NCBI RefSeq assembly: GCF_019457915.1
Contig: NZ_JAHZSS010000002.1
Span: forward strand, 248,001 to 312,000
Direction of reading: 5' to 3'
Origin: Neiella holothuriorum
GTDB lineage: Bacteria; Pseudomonadota; Gammaproteobacteria; Enterobacterales; Neiellaceae
DNA length: 64,000 nt
Shown here in pieces: positions 1-7,511 of the stretch; the first letter of the stretch is position 1; every line of letters starts with the position of its first letter. The notes under the pieces are model-generated. The model worked only from the letters and a program-made list of their open reading frames with translations, was not told the origin of the DNA and ran no database searches. Made by a program: the position numbers and the translations under genes.

Positions 1-2
1 GA

Positions 3-125
3 CTCGAAGGCGCGCTGATTCAGTTGCATTATGATTGGTTTAGCGGTGGTTTTTGGCTAACGGCAACGGGCCCTTTAGCGGATGATCCGGCGCAATGGCA
101 GCAGCTGTTGCTGCGCCTTGATTAA
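3..125 (+). CDS. C-terminal fragment of an unidentified protein
   Basis: An open frame enters from the left edge and runs 40 codons to a TAA stop. The visible tail is rich in tryptophan and aromatic residues (HYDWFSGGFW near its start) and ends QQLLLRLD. I do not recognise the family. It lies on the same strand as the mutarotase gene downstream, about 100 bp away, so the two could be co-transcribed. The 5' part lies outside the window, so product and length cannot be judged. Confidence 0.5.
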   Translation, partial: LEGALIQLHYDWFSGGFWLTATGPLADDPAQWQQLLLRLD

Positions 126-223
126 CTTAACATTGGCATGTGGCTGGCCTGTGAACGAAGAGCTGTTTACCATGGCCAAAATACATGTTCACGAATTCAT
201 TCATACAATTGGACGTAGCTTCT

Positions 224-1129
224 ATGACTTCGCAACTGATCCAGCTTCAAGCGGACTACCAGCATTTACCACAACTTGAGTTCAGTGCCACAAACAGCGG
301 TCTTATTATGATTGCTGTTCGCAATGAACTGGCGCAAGCGAGCATTTGTCTGCATGGCGCCCATGTTTGTTCGTTTCAACCGCAACAACAGCGTCCGGTG
401 TTATGGCTTAGTTCACAAGCGCAATTTACGGAAGGAAAGGCAATTCGCGGTGGCGTGCCAGTATGCTGGCCTTGGTTCGGCCCTCATCCTACCGATAGCA
501 ACTTGCCGCAACATGGCTTTGCCCGCAATCAGAATTGGCAGCTAGAAAATGCCACGCAGTTACCATCGGGCGCTACCGAGCTGACCTTTGTGCTCACCGA
601 TACGCCAGCTTCACGTGAATTGTGGCCTCATGCGTTCAAACTCGCTTTGAAAGTAACTGTGGCCACTGAGTTAACGTTAGAGCTGATCACGACCAATTGT
701 GATGATGTGCCTGCGACTGTTGGTGGCGCGCTGCACAGCTATTTTGCCGTTGGCAATATTGCCCAAACTCGCATCGAAGGCCTTGATCAGGTGGTGTATG
801 ACGATAAAGTCAGCCACCAAGACGATTTAATCCAGCGCGGGGATATCCTGATTGATGAGGAAGTTGATCGTGTTTATCGCGAAACAACAGGGCGCTGCTT
901 GATTCATGATGACGCCAGTACGCGTAAGATTTCCGTTGCCAAACAAGGTAGTAGTACAACGGTGGTGTGGAATCCGTGGACTGATAAAGCTGCTGCCATG
1001 GCTGATTTTGAGGACGACGGATACCACCACATGGTGTGCATTGAGGCGGTCAATTCAGGTGACGACTGTCACACATTGCAGCCAGGCGCTAGTCATCGCT
1101 TGATTCAAGTCATTAATGTCGTTGAATAA
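224..1129 (+). CDS. yeaD: D-hexose-6-phosphate mutarotase (YeaD family)
   Basis: Predicted cytosolic aldose 1-epimerase-type enzyme that interconverts alpha and beta anomers of hexose 6-phosphates, 301 aa against about 294 in E. coli YeaD. Family marks seen: GGVPVCWPWFGPH near residue 80, HGFAR with the likely catalytic His near 100, ALHSYFAVGN in the middle, and VWNPWTDKA then VCIEAVNSGD near the C-terminus, holding the likely catalytic Glu. The frame is open from an ATG at 185, but that codon has no Shine-Dalgarno. The ATG at 224 follows TTGGACG at sensible spacing and gives the usual N-terminus, so it is preferred. Neighbours give no pathway information. Confidence 0.9.
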   Translation: MTSQLIQLQADYQHLPQLEFSATNSGLIMIAVRNELAQASICLHGAHVCSFQPQQQRPVLWLSSQAQFTEGKAIRGGVPVCWPWFGPHPTDSNLPQHGFARNQNWQLENATQLPSGATELTFVLTDTPASRELWPHAFKLALKVTVATELTLELITTNCDDVPATVGGALHSYFAVGNIAQTRIEGLDQVVYDDKVSHQDDLIQRGDILIDEEVDRVYRETTGRCLIHDDASTRKISVAKQGSSTTVVWNPWTDKAAAMADFEDDGYHHMVCIEAVNSGDDCHTLQPGASHRLIQVINVVE

Positions 1130-1173
1130 CAAGCAATTATTGTTAGTAAAGTGTTGCTTTTGCTAATTAAAAT

Positions 1174-1190
1174 CGCTAGCTTAGCTAGCG
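1174..1190. repeat. Perfect 7-bp inverted repeat, possible operator
   Basis: CGCTAGC and GCTAGCG flank a TTA centre in the 104-bp gap between the mutarotase gene and the small gene at 1234. No T-run follows on the plus strand, so it is not a normal intrinsic terminator. It lies about 45 bp upstream of the next start codon and could be an operator or a transcript-processing hairpin. Function is not established. Confidence 0.35.
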
Positions 1191-1233
1191 GTTAAAAATT
1201 GTCCTAAGTCTTTGCAAGGAGCAAAAAGGCGTT

Positions 1234-1416
1234 ATGACAACTTCAGAAGCATTTGTTTTATTACGCGCTAACCCACACTACGAAACGATTTCAGATACTG
1301 TTTTACACGGTTTACTGGCATGTGTGGAAGATAACGGAGACGCTGTCTTTTCAGATGTGCAGCTCAACGGTATCAAACGTCATCTAAAGGAATATCTGCA
1401 GTACTATGCGGCTTAG
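1234..1416 (+). CDS. Small conserved-looking hypothetical protein
   Basis: A 60-residue acidic, soluble, probably helical protein that I do not recognise. Support for coding comes from a clear AAGGAG ribosome site 12-17 bases before the ATG, and from a strong terminator about 35 bp after the stop. There is no signal peptide, membrane segment or metal motif. It ends in an aromatic patch (EYLQYYAA). It stands alone between the mutarotase gene and the convergent Lrp-family gene and has its own 5' gap. No function can be inferred. Confidence 0.6.
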   Translation: MTTSEAFVLLRANPHYETISDTVLHGLLACVEDNGDAVFSDVQLNGIKRHLKEYLQYYAA

Positions 1417-1449
1417 CCGTGGTTTCCAAGCAGTTAGTTGACCCAATTT

Positions 1450-1477
1450 AAAAAAGGCGGCCTCCGCTGCCTTTTTT
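1450..1477. terminator. Bidirectional intrinsic terminator
   Basis: A run of six A, a GC-rich stem (GGCGGC with GCTGCC, one G-T pair) with loop CTCC, and a run of six T. It can serve the small gene at 1234 on the plus strand and the Lrp-family gene on the minus strand, which converge here. Confidence 0.85.
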
Positions 1478-1513
1478 GTTGCCTGGCTTTTAAGATCAAT
1501 TAGAGCGCAAAGG

Positions 1514-1963
1514 CTAGGCGCGCTCGTCTTTAGGTGACTCCATTACCACATGAGTACTAATGGTTGCCACTTGTGGGATCATCCCCAACACATCGGTATG
1601 GAAGTGTTTATAGCTCATCAAATCGCGCGTTTGAACACGCAGGAAATACTCATAAGAGCCGGTCACATTGTGACACTCGAGTACTTCGTCTGACTGGATA
1701 ATGGCTTGCTCAAACCGTTGTTGAGCCTGTTTTGTATGCTCAGATAAACTCACGGCGACATATGCCAAAAAGCCTTTCCCCAGCTTGTGAGCATCGAGTA
1801 CCGCTCGGTACCCTTTAATGATGCCTTGGCGTTCCATTTCTTGAACGCGTCGCAAGCAGGCCGACGGAGATAAATTGACACGTTCTGCCAACTCGGCATT
1901 GGTGATCCGGCCATTGATTTGTAACTCTTGCAATATTTGTTCGTTAAACTTGTCAATATTCAT
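1514..1963 (-). CDS. Lrp/AsnC family transcriptional regulator
   Basis: A 149-aa protein with the two-part Lrp/AsnC plan: an N-terminal helix-turn-helix (ITNAELAERVNLSPSACLRRV, about residues 20-41) and a C-terminal RAM/AsnC ligand-binding domain (VLECHNVTGSYEYFLRV near 95-110). Length is typical. It is transcribed divergently from a LysE/RhtB exporter with only 106 bp between them, the standard arrangement for a local Lrp-type regulator that senses an amino acid and controls its efflux gene. The effector cannot be read from sequence. It is not global Lrp itself as far as I can tell, and lrp or bkdR should not be assigned. Confidence 0.9.
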   Translation of the reverse strand: MNIDKFNEQILQELQINGRITNAELAERVNLSPSACLRRVQEMERQGIIKGYRAVLDAHKLGKGFLAYVAVSLSEHTKQAQQRFEQAIIQSDEVLECHNVTGSYEYFLRVQTRDLMSYKHFHTDVLGMIPQVATISTHVVMESPKDERA

Positions 1964-2069
1964 ATTTTATTGCGTGAAGCGTTCTATCTAAGCAATTTTA
2001 GCAATCATATTTCGCCCAATACTCATTAGTCTATGGCTTCGTCTAATTAAGTCTGTAGAAGGAAGTCAG

Positions 2070-2669
2070 ATGGAAATCGAATTGCTGATGGCTCTTTCCC
2101 TATTTGCGCTGGTGTCCTCTGCCACTCCAGGGCCGAACAATTTGATGTTGTTGGCGTCTGGTGCGAACTTTGGCTTTGTCCGCTCGATTCCACACATGCT
2201 GGGTGTGAATATTGGTTTTTGTCTAATGGTGGTGATCGTTGGGCTAGGGATCATGGAAGTGTTTGAGGCGGTGCCGCTGAGCTTTCAACTATTGCAGATC
2301 TTGAGTGTGTTGTATTTACTCTATTTGGCTTACCAGATTGCAACCGCGCAACCTGCCAGCGCAAGCTCGTCGGCTAGTGCTAAACCAATGAGTTTTATTC
2401 AAGCGGTATTATTTCAGTGGGTGAATCCGAAGGCATGGACCATGGCGGTGACTGCTATGACCGTGTATGCCCCCAATCAAAACCTTGAAGCGGTGTTACT
2501 TGTGGCTCTGGTGTTTGGTTTGGTGAATTTTCCAACCATTGGCGGTTGGCTTATGCTCGGTAAGCAGATGCAGCAAATACTGGCGAGCCCGAAATGGTTA
2601 CGAGGGTTCAATGTCGCTATGGCGTTGTTACTGGTGGGCTCTTTATATCCCATGCTCATGGCAAATTAA
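2070..2669 (+). CDS. LysE/RhtB family amino-acid exporter
   Basis: A 199-aa inner-membrane protein of the LysE/RhtB superfamily, with about six hydrophobic segments and the family signature ATPGPNNLMLLASG at residues 18-31. Members export amino acids such as lysine, arginine, threonine or homoserine lactone using the proton-motive force. The substrate is not predictable here. The ATG follows AAGGAAG at good spacing. The divergent Lrp-family gene is the likely regulator. A strong terminator follows the stop immediately, so this is a single-gene unit. Confidence 0.92.
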   Translation: MEIELLMALSLFALVSSATPGPNNLMLLASGANFGFVRSIPHMLGVNIGFCLMVVIVGLGIMEVFEAVPLSFQLLQILSVLYLLYLAYQIATAQPASASSSASAKPMSFIQAVLFQWVNPKAWTMAVTAMTVYAPNQNLEAVLLVALVFGLVNFPTIGGWLMLGKQMQQILASPKWLRGFNVAMALLLVGSLYPMLMAN

Positions 2670-2671
2670 TC

Positions 2672-2708
2672 AGCTAAAAAAGCCCGCGCAAAGCGGGCTT
2701 TTTTAGCT
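2672..2708. terminator. Bidirectional intrinsic terminator
   Basis: A perfect 16-bp inverted repeat (AGCTAAAAAAGCCCGC, loop GCAAA). It ends the exporter gene on the plus strand and hemE on the minus strand; hemE stops only 13 bp to the right. Confidence 0.93.
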
Positions 2709-2720
2709 GGAAAGTTTTAG

Positions 2721-3794
2721 TTATGACTCGCCTTGGTGGTACGCCGCACTTTGCGCTTGTACCGCGGCAATAAAGGCGCCCGCGTGTTCGGGGTCAACTT
2801 CTGGATGGATGCCATGGCCCAGGTTAAATACGTGGCCTGTACCCTTGCCGTATGAAGCGAGCAGTCGTGCCACTTCTTGTTCAATGGCTGGCTTAGGCGC
2901 GTAGAGCATAGACGGATCCATGTTGCCTTGTAGTGCCACCTGATCGCCAACACGTGCGCGCGCATCGCCTAATTCGGTGGTCCAGTCTAAGCCCAGCGCA
3001 TCACAGCCGGTCGCGGCCATATGTTCAAGCCATTGACCACCGTTTTTGGTAAATAAGGTAACAGGAACGGTGCGACCATCGGCATGGCGTACTAAGCCAT
3101 CAACGATTTTCTGCATGTAGGCGAGGGAGAACTCGCGATAGGCAGGGCCTGACAAGGTGCCGCCCCAAGTATCAAAGATCATCAATGCTTGAGCGCCGGC
3201 TTCAACCTGAGCATTGAGATAGCTGATCACTGAGTCTGCAACAACATCCAGTAACTGGTGCATGAGTGCTGGCTCGCCAAACGCCATGGCCTTAATTTTA
3301 CTAAAGGTCTTGCTGGAGCCACCTTCAACCATATAGGTCGCCAGTGTCCAAGGGCTGCCCGAGAAACCAATCAGTGGCACGGAACCTTTCAATTCACGGC
3401 GGATGGTGCTGACCGCATTCATCACATATTGCAATTCTTGGTTTGGATCCGGTGCGGCAAGCTTTGCTACATCGGCAGCCGTTCGGACGGGTTTGCTGAA
3501 CTTAGGTCCTTCGCCAGTCTCGAAATAGAGCCCTAAACCCATCGCATCGGGAATGGTCAAAATGTCGGAGAACAGGATGGCTGCATCAAGTGGAAAGCGG
3601 CGTAATGGCTGCAATGTGACTTCACAAGCCAATTCGGCGTTTTTACACAGCGACATAAAGTCACCCGCTTCGGCGCGAGTGGCACGGTATTCTGGTAAAT
3701 AGCGGCCAGCCTGACGCATCATCCAAATTGGGGTTCGGTCTACTGGTTGGCGTAGCAACGCGCGCAAATAACGATCATTTTCTAACTGGCTCAT
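2721..3794 (-). CDS. hemE: Uroporphyrinogen III decarboxylase
   Basis: Cytosolic enzyme of haem synthesis that decarboxylates the four acetate side chains of uroporphyrinogen III to coproporphyrinogen III. It is 357 aa, full length for the family. Hallmarks seen: the N-terminal [16 protein letters not shown] (residues 22-37, with the substrate-binding arginines), the [12 protein letters not shown] segment near residue 75, and the C-terminal [13 protein letters not shown] near 325. hemE and rsd are neighbours in many gammaproteobacteria; here they are divergent, with an unusually long spacer between them. Confidence 0.97.
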   Translation of the reverse strand: MSQLENDRYLRALLRQPVDRTPIWMMRQAGRYLPEYRATRAEAGDFMSLCKNAELACEVTLQPLRRFPLDAAILFSDILTIPDAMGLGLYFETGEGPKFSKPVRTAADVAKLAAPDPNQELQYVMNAVSTIRRELKGSVPLIGFSGSPWTLATYMVEGGSSKTFSKIKAMAFGEPALMHQLLDVVADSVISYLNAQVEAGAQALMIFDTWGGTLSGPAYREFSLAYMQKIVDGLVRHADGRTVPVTLFTKNGGQWLEHMAATGCDALGLDWTTELGDARARVGDQVALQGNMDPSMLYAPKPAIEQEVARLLASYGKGTGHVFNLGHGIHPEVDPEHAGAFIAAVQAQSAAYHQGES

Positions 3795-4366
3795 GTAGGG
3801 TCTTTTTTAACTGGTTTTGTGGCGATTATATGTTGTTTTGGCGCGGAGTCGAACGTTATCCGCGCCAAATCATTGTTGGCAATTTGTTCAGCGGGCGGTT
3901 TTCGCCGGCTGAAAAATAAGTTTTCGGTGCCAACTTTCTGGTTCGAGAGGCGAACCAAATTAACTATTGGCGCTAGATCACTCGAGTAAATATTCAGCCG
4001 ATATATTTGTGAAGCTTTCCATAGTTTCTTCGCCACTAAGTTGCTGATTAAACAGGGCAGTGGTAAAAATTCACCCGAGCTAGCGAAAAACAACTAAGAA
4101 TCTCGTCACAACGAGACTGTACCTTCGCAGATTAGGGCCTCACTGGATAGTGAGGCTTTTTTATTGCCTGTCTTTTAGGGCGACGAAATAACACCTCATA
4201 ACGACCGTCTTTACTCATGTGATTCCAGCAACGATCTGGTCAGATCATCGGGCAATTTCCTGTAGTAACTGCCATACTTCCGTAACAAAACAATAAGACA
4301 TTGACTATCAAGATAGTTAAGCTCAATGTGAATGAGTAGCTGATCAAACGAGTTTGGAGAACCTAG
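3795..4366. other. 572-bp spacer with several hairpins and an orphan terminator
   Basis: This gap between divergent hemE and rsd holds no convincing protein gene. It does hold several hairpins: a perfect 11-bp stem at 3837-3869 (TTTGGCGCGGA, 11-base loop), an imperfect stem at 3889-3911, a 6-bp stem at 3940-3956, a 6-bp stem at 4101-4116 (TCTCGT with ACGAGA), and a plus-strand intrinsic terminator at 4137-4162. Together these suggest a plus-strand non-coding transcript of up to about 330 nt. I do not recognise it as 6S, tmRNA, RNase P RNA, 4.5S, Spot 42 or CsrB. A promoter was not identified with confidence. Confidence 0.4.
4137..4162 (+). terminator. Orphan intrinsic terminator (no upstream plus-strand gene)
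   Basis: A perfect 8-bp stem GCCTCACT/AGTGAGGC with GGAT loop followed by six T. The nearest protein gene upstream on the plus strand ends at 2669 and has its own terminator. This one therefore either ends an unannotated RNA or attenuates the rsd leader transcript. Confidence 0.75.
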
Positions 4367-4831
4367 ATGCTGACACGATTGGAAAAAGCGCAGGCAGCGT
4401 GGGGCGGCGCCAATAAGGCCATAGATAACTGGCTGGCGGATCGTGAAACTGTTCTGGTGCAATACTGCAAGCTGGCGGGCCTCAAGCCATTTGAGCATGA
4501 GCAAGAGTTGCCGGACGCCAAAACATTGAAGGAATTTTGTTCCGATCTGCTTGATTACACCTCTGCAGGTCATTTTGAAATGTATGACAAACTCGTGGAC
4601 GAACAGAACCCAGAGGCCAAACAACTTGCGGCAAAAGTTTATCCGGGTATTAATGCCAGCACTGACATTGTGTTGAACTTTAATGATCGCTACGGCGAAG
4701 TGCCCGTCGATGACGAGCTGGGCTCGCTTGATGATGACTTAAGCCAGCTTGGCGAGGCGCTGTCGCAGCGCTTTGAATTAGAAGACTCGCTGATTGGCAA
4801 TTTGGCGTCGACGTCGCCGCAGTCAGCTTAA
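4367..4831 (+). CDS. rsd: Regulator of sigma D (Rsd/AlgQ family)
   Basis: A 154-aa protein that matches E. coli Rsd in length and pattern: MLTRLEKA at the N-terminus, the central FCSDLLDYTSAGHFEMYDKL region (the E. coli protein has DYLSAGHF), and LSQLGEALSQRFELEDSLI near the C-terminus. Rsd-type proteins bind the housekeeping sigma-70 factor and favour alternative sigma factors in stationary phase; in Pseudomonas the family member is AlgQ. TTGGAGAA sits just upstream of the ATG as ribosome site. The adjacency to hemE fits the rsd-hemE neighbourhood of other gammaproteobacteria. Confidence 0.88.
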   Translation: MLTRLEKAQAAWGGANKAIDNWLADRETVLVQYCKLAGLKPFEHEQELPDAKTLKEFCSDLLDYTSAGHFEMYDKLVDEQNPEAKQLAAKVYPGINASTDIVLNFNDRYGEVPVDDELGSLDDDLSQLGEALSQRFELEDSLIGNLASTSPQSA

Positions 4832-4865
4832 TCGGCAAGATCAACGACTTCATTCGATGTAAATA

Positions 4866-4902
4866 AAAAAGGCGCTTCGGTGATTCACCGAAGCGCCTTT
4901 TT
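4866..4902. terminator. Bidirectional intrinsic terminator
   Basis: A long symmetric stem, GGCGCTTCGGTG with CACCGAAGCGCC around ATT, flanked by A and T runs. It ends rsd on the plus strand and fkpA on the minus strand. Confidence 0.93.
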
Positions 4903-4915
4903 GTATGCCTGAAAT

Positions 4916-5737
4916 TTATTCTGCAGCAGGCGTTGCCGCAGGTGCTTCAGCTGGCTCTGGGTTGATTTCTAACAATTCAACTTCAAAGATTAATGCCGCA
5001 TTACCTGGAATCGCGCCGCGTGAACCCATTTCGCCATAACCAAGATCAGACGGGATATACAGCTTGTACTTAGCGCCAGGCTTCATTAACTGAACGCCTT
5101 CCGTCCAACCAGGAATAACTTGATTGAGGAAGAATACGGCTGGTGCATTACGATCGTAGCTGCTGTCGAACTGAGAGCCGTCAATCAAGGTACCACGGTA
5201 GTGAACTTTTACTTGGTCGGTCGCAACTGGCGAGTCACCTTCACCGGCGGCCAATACTTCGTATTGCAAGCCTGATTCAGTCACCATGATGCCTTCTTTG
5301 GCAGCATTCTCAGCCAAGAATGCGTCGCCGGCGGCTTTGTTGGCTGCTAGTTCAGCGTCGCGTTCTGCTTGTGCTTTCTCTTGCAGCTCTTGCACTTTGG
5401 TCATGCGCTCTTGCTCAAGTGCAGTTAACACTTCTTGCAGGCCGGCTTCATCAATTTGGCTGCTACCGTTCAGGCCAGCAACAATGCCTTGCTCGATTAG
5501 CTTGGCATCGAGTTCCATGCCGAGCTCTTTGTAGGCTTCAAGCATACGAATCATTTGCTGGCCCATGAAAGCACCCGTGGCATAAGATTGCTTTTCTCGG
5601 TCTGAAGCAAAGGCTACTGCCGCAGCTTGAGTTTGTTCGGCTGATGCTTCTGGTGCTGGTGTAGTTGCCTGATCTTTTTGGCAACCAACAGCCAGCATTG
5701 CTGCGACTACCGCTGTGCCTAATGCAAGACGTTTCAT
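4916..5737 (-). CDS. fkpA: FKBP-type peptidyl-prolyl isomerase, lipoprotein (FkpA-like)
   Basis: A 273-aa envelope foldase. The N-terminus is a signal peptide with lipobox LAVGC, so it is probably lipid-anchored at Cys19, unlike soluble E. coli FkpA. Residues about 45-145 form the alpha-helical dimerisation region (FKBP_N), rich in Ala, Glu and Gln. Residues about 155-260 are the FKBP domain, with VHYRGTLIDGSQFDSSY, VIPGWTEGVQLM and YGEMGSRGAIPGNAALIFEVEL. The tail is a Pro/Ala/Glu-rich extension. It likely assists folding of exported proteins. It sits beside slyX, as in E. coli, but divergent from the intervening WD40 gene. Confidence 0.93.
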   Translation of the reverse strand: MKRLALGTAVVAAMLAVGCQKDQATTPAPEASAEQTQAAAVAFASDREKQSYATGAFMGQQMIRMLEAYKELGMELDAKLIEQGIVAGLNGSSQIDEAGLQEVLTALEQERMTKVQELQEKAQAERDAELAANKAAGDAFLAENAAKEGIMVTESGLQYEVLAAGEGDSPVATDQVKVHYRGTLIDGSQFDSSYDRNAPAVFFLNQVIPGWTEGVQLMKPGAKYKLYIPSDLGYGEMGSRGAIPGNAALIFEVELLEINPEPAEAPAATPAAE

Positions 5738-5869
5738 TAATGTATTACTCCTGATGTGAATCGCCGTCAGTCATTGACGGTAAAATTCTCTGGTTATTCC
5801 ACACGGCGAATAGCGAAACAACTTTACTAGCGCTATCATGCCGTTAGGGCCTAAAAACTTCTGTTTGTT

Positions 5870-6874
5870 ATGAACCTTGTGTACGCAAGCTCGCACGCGT
5901 TACGTCAACTCGTCATTCTGTTTACCACAGCCACATTACTATTGGCTTGCAGCGGCGCCGATCAGCCAGCCGGTCGAATTGAACAAACGGCTGAAGGAAG
6001 CTCTGCTGCGGCGCTATCTGCCGATGGCCGGTGGGCTATTCATGCCTCGATCCACCATAACTTAGCGCTTTGGGACAACCAAAAACAAGGACTCATTTAC
6101 CAATGGCAACTTGGTGAAAACTCGAGTCCTGTTTATCTCATCCGATTTTCGCCTAATGGCGAGTTTGTTATCACGGCCTCGGAAGCCGAATTTGCCGTTT
6201 GGTCAACCGCCAGCGGTGAATCATTAGGCTGGTATTCCACGCCATCTGGTCGTTTACGCGATATCGCCATTGACGACAGCGGCGACAATATTTTGTACGG
6301 GTTGACAGATGGCCGCGCCGTTTTTCTCAACCGCGTTACCGGGCGTCGCCTTGAGTTTCTCGGTCATCAAGAAAAAATCAATGCGGTCGACTTATCGGCT
6401 AATGGCCTCTATGCCATTACCGGTGGCAGTGATTACAGCGCCAAGCTCTGGAGTACTGAGACCGCACAAATCATTCAACAGTTCAATCATCCGAGCCGTG
6501 TCACTCAAGTTCGCTTCGATCAGCAAGGCCGTTATGTGTTTACCGCTGATAGTCTCAAGCAGGCACGAATTTGGCGCATTCCTTCCGGTGATATGGTCAG
6601 TAATCTGAATTTCAAGGCTCGCCAACAAGTATTCAGCGCTGCACGCTTCTCTAAAGACGGGCAATGGTTAGCAACGGGATCGCCGTCACGAGAATTAGCG
6701 TTGTGGCATGTGGAAACGGGTCAAAAAGTGCAGAGCTGGCAAGTAGGTACGCAATCCGATAACCGTTGGCGAAGCGCAGTGGTGTATGATGTCGCCTTTT
6801 CCGACCAGTGGCTGTATAGCATCAGCTCGGCTGGCTTCACCGAAACTTGGCCGCTACCGGATCAAGTTAAGTAG
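5870..6874 (+). CDS. WD40-repeat lipoprotein
   Basis: A 334-aa protein with an N-terminal signal peptide and lipobox LLLAC (Cys near residue 27), followed by a run of WD40-type blades. Recurring patterns are seen as ALWDNQ, AVWSTASGE, AKLWSTETAQ, ARIWRIPSGD and LALWHVETGQ at 40-45 residue spacing, each preceded by a D/N-G turn, so about six or seven blades are likely. It is expected to face the periplasm as a lipid-anchored beta-propeller scaffold. The partner is unknown. No strong ribosome site precedes the ATG. slyX begins 13 bp after its stop, so the two are probably co-transcribed. It could also be called a PQQ-like propeller, but the W-D/S pattern favours WD40. Confidence 0.85.
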   Translation: MNLVYASSHALRQLVILFTTATLLLACSGADQPAGRIEQTAEGSSAAALSADGRWAIHASIHHNLALWDNQKQGLIYQWQLGENSSPVYLIRFSPNGEFVITASEAEFAVWSTASGESLGWYSTPSGRLRDIAIDDSGDNILYGLTDGRAVFLNRVTGRRLEFLGHQEKINAVDLSANGLYAITGGSDYSAKLWSTETAQIIQQFNHPSRVTQVRFDQQGRYVFTADSLKQARIWRIPSGDMVSNLNFKARQQVFSAARFSKDGQWLATGSPSRELALWHVETGQKVQSWQVGTQSDNRWRSAVVYDVAFSDQWLYSISSAGFTETWPLPDQVK

Positions 6875-6887
6875 TAAGGACTTCGCT

Positions 6888-7118
6888 GTGACAACCTCGG
6901 AATCGACCGAACAATTGCAACTACGCATTGAAGAGCTGGAAACCAAATTGGCTTTCCAAGACACCACCATTGCTGATTTAAACCAGGAAGTGAGTGCGCA
7001 TCAGGAATTGATCGATAAGCTGCAACAGCAAGTCAAACTCATGTTCCGTCAAGTCAATGACTTGAAAGGCTCAAATATGGCGAGTGAGTCAGAAGAAACG
7101 CCTCCGCCTCATTACTAA
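6888..7118 (+). CDS. slyX: SlyX family coiled-coil protein
   Basis: A 76-aa protein starting at GTG 6888, preceded by TAAGGA. The frame is open further upstream into the WD40 gene, but that part reads as overlap. Residues about 8-55 form a coiled coil (LRIEELETKLAFQDTTIADL then LNQEVSAHQELIDKLQQQV), and the tail ends PPPHY, typical of SlyX. Function of SlyX is not known; in E. coli it lies next to fkpA, as here. Confidence 0.9.
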   Translation: MTTSESTEQLQLRIEELETKLAFQDTTIADLNQEVSAHQELIDKLQQQVKLMFRQVNDLKGSNMASESEETPPPHY

Positions 7119-7148
7119 AGGCCACCGCGTCCGCGATGAGCGACTAAT

Positions 7149-7343
7149 TTAATCTTGATTTGGGTTAAACGTGGCAATCAAGCCTGGCGTTTGGTTGTCA
7201 CTACCTGGTTCATGTTGCACATGACCACACTCCACACATTCCACATAACTTGAGTCTTCGGTGCTGATAAGTGCCAAAGCATCTTGCTGCTGACATTTGG
7301 GGCAACTGGCTCCGGCAATAAAGCGTCGTTTCGGTTTGCTCAT
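7149..7343 (-). CDS. yheV: YheV family zinc-ribbon protein
   Basis: A 64-aa protein similar to E. coli YheV (66 aa). It has a basic start followed by RRFIAGASCPKCQQQD, a second pair VECVECGHV, and an ending with an IATFNP pattern close to E. coli IGIFHP. The two CxxC pairs should bind one zinc ion. Function is unknown. It is divergent from the YheS-type gene, whereas E. coli has the kef genes between the two. Confidence 0.88.
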   Translation of the reverse strand: MSKPKRRFIAGASCPKCQQQDALALISTEDSSYVECVECGHVQHEPGSDNQTPGLIATFNPNQD

Positions 7344-7511
7344 TGTGGCTTCTTAACGTTGTTGATGTGCCGTTGATTGTACGCAGACCTTGCGTTGGGC
7401 TCCAGCTGATTTGCTCAACTGAATTTGGGCTACGTCACTTTGTCAGTTACCATTGCCGCGCTGGCATCCAGTCAGCATTTTTTTCGTGTTTACCAAGCGG
7501 AGTCGACTCTG

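Noticed and set aside
3791-4093. 100-codon minus-strand frame in the hemE-rsd spacer
   Set aside because: It has no ribosome site, no family resemblance and crosses the perfect inverted repeat; the spacer is better read as structured non-coding DNA.
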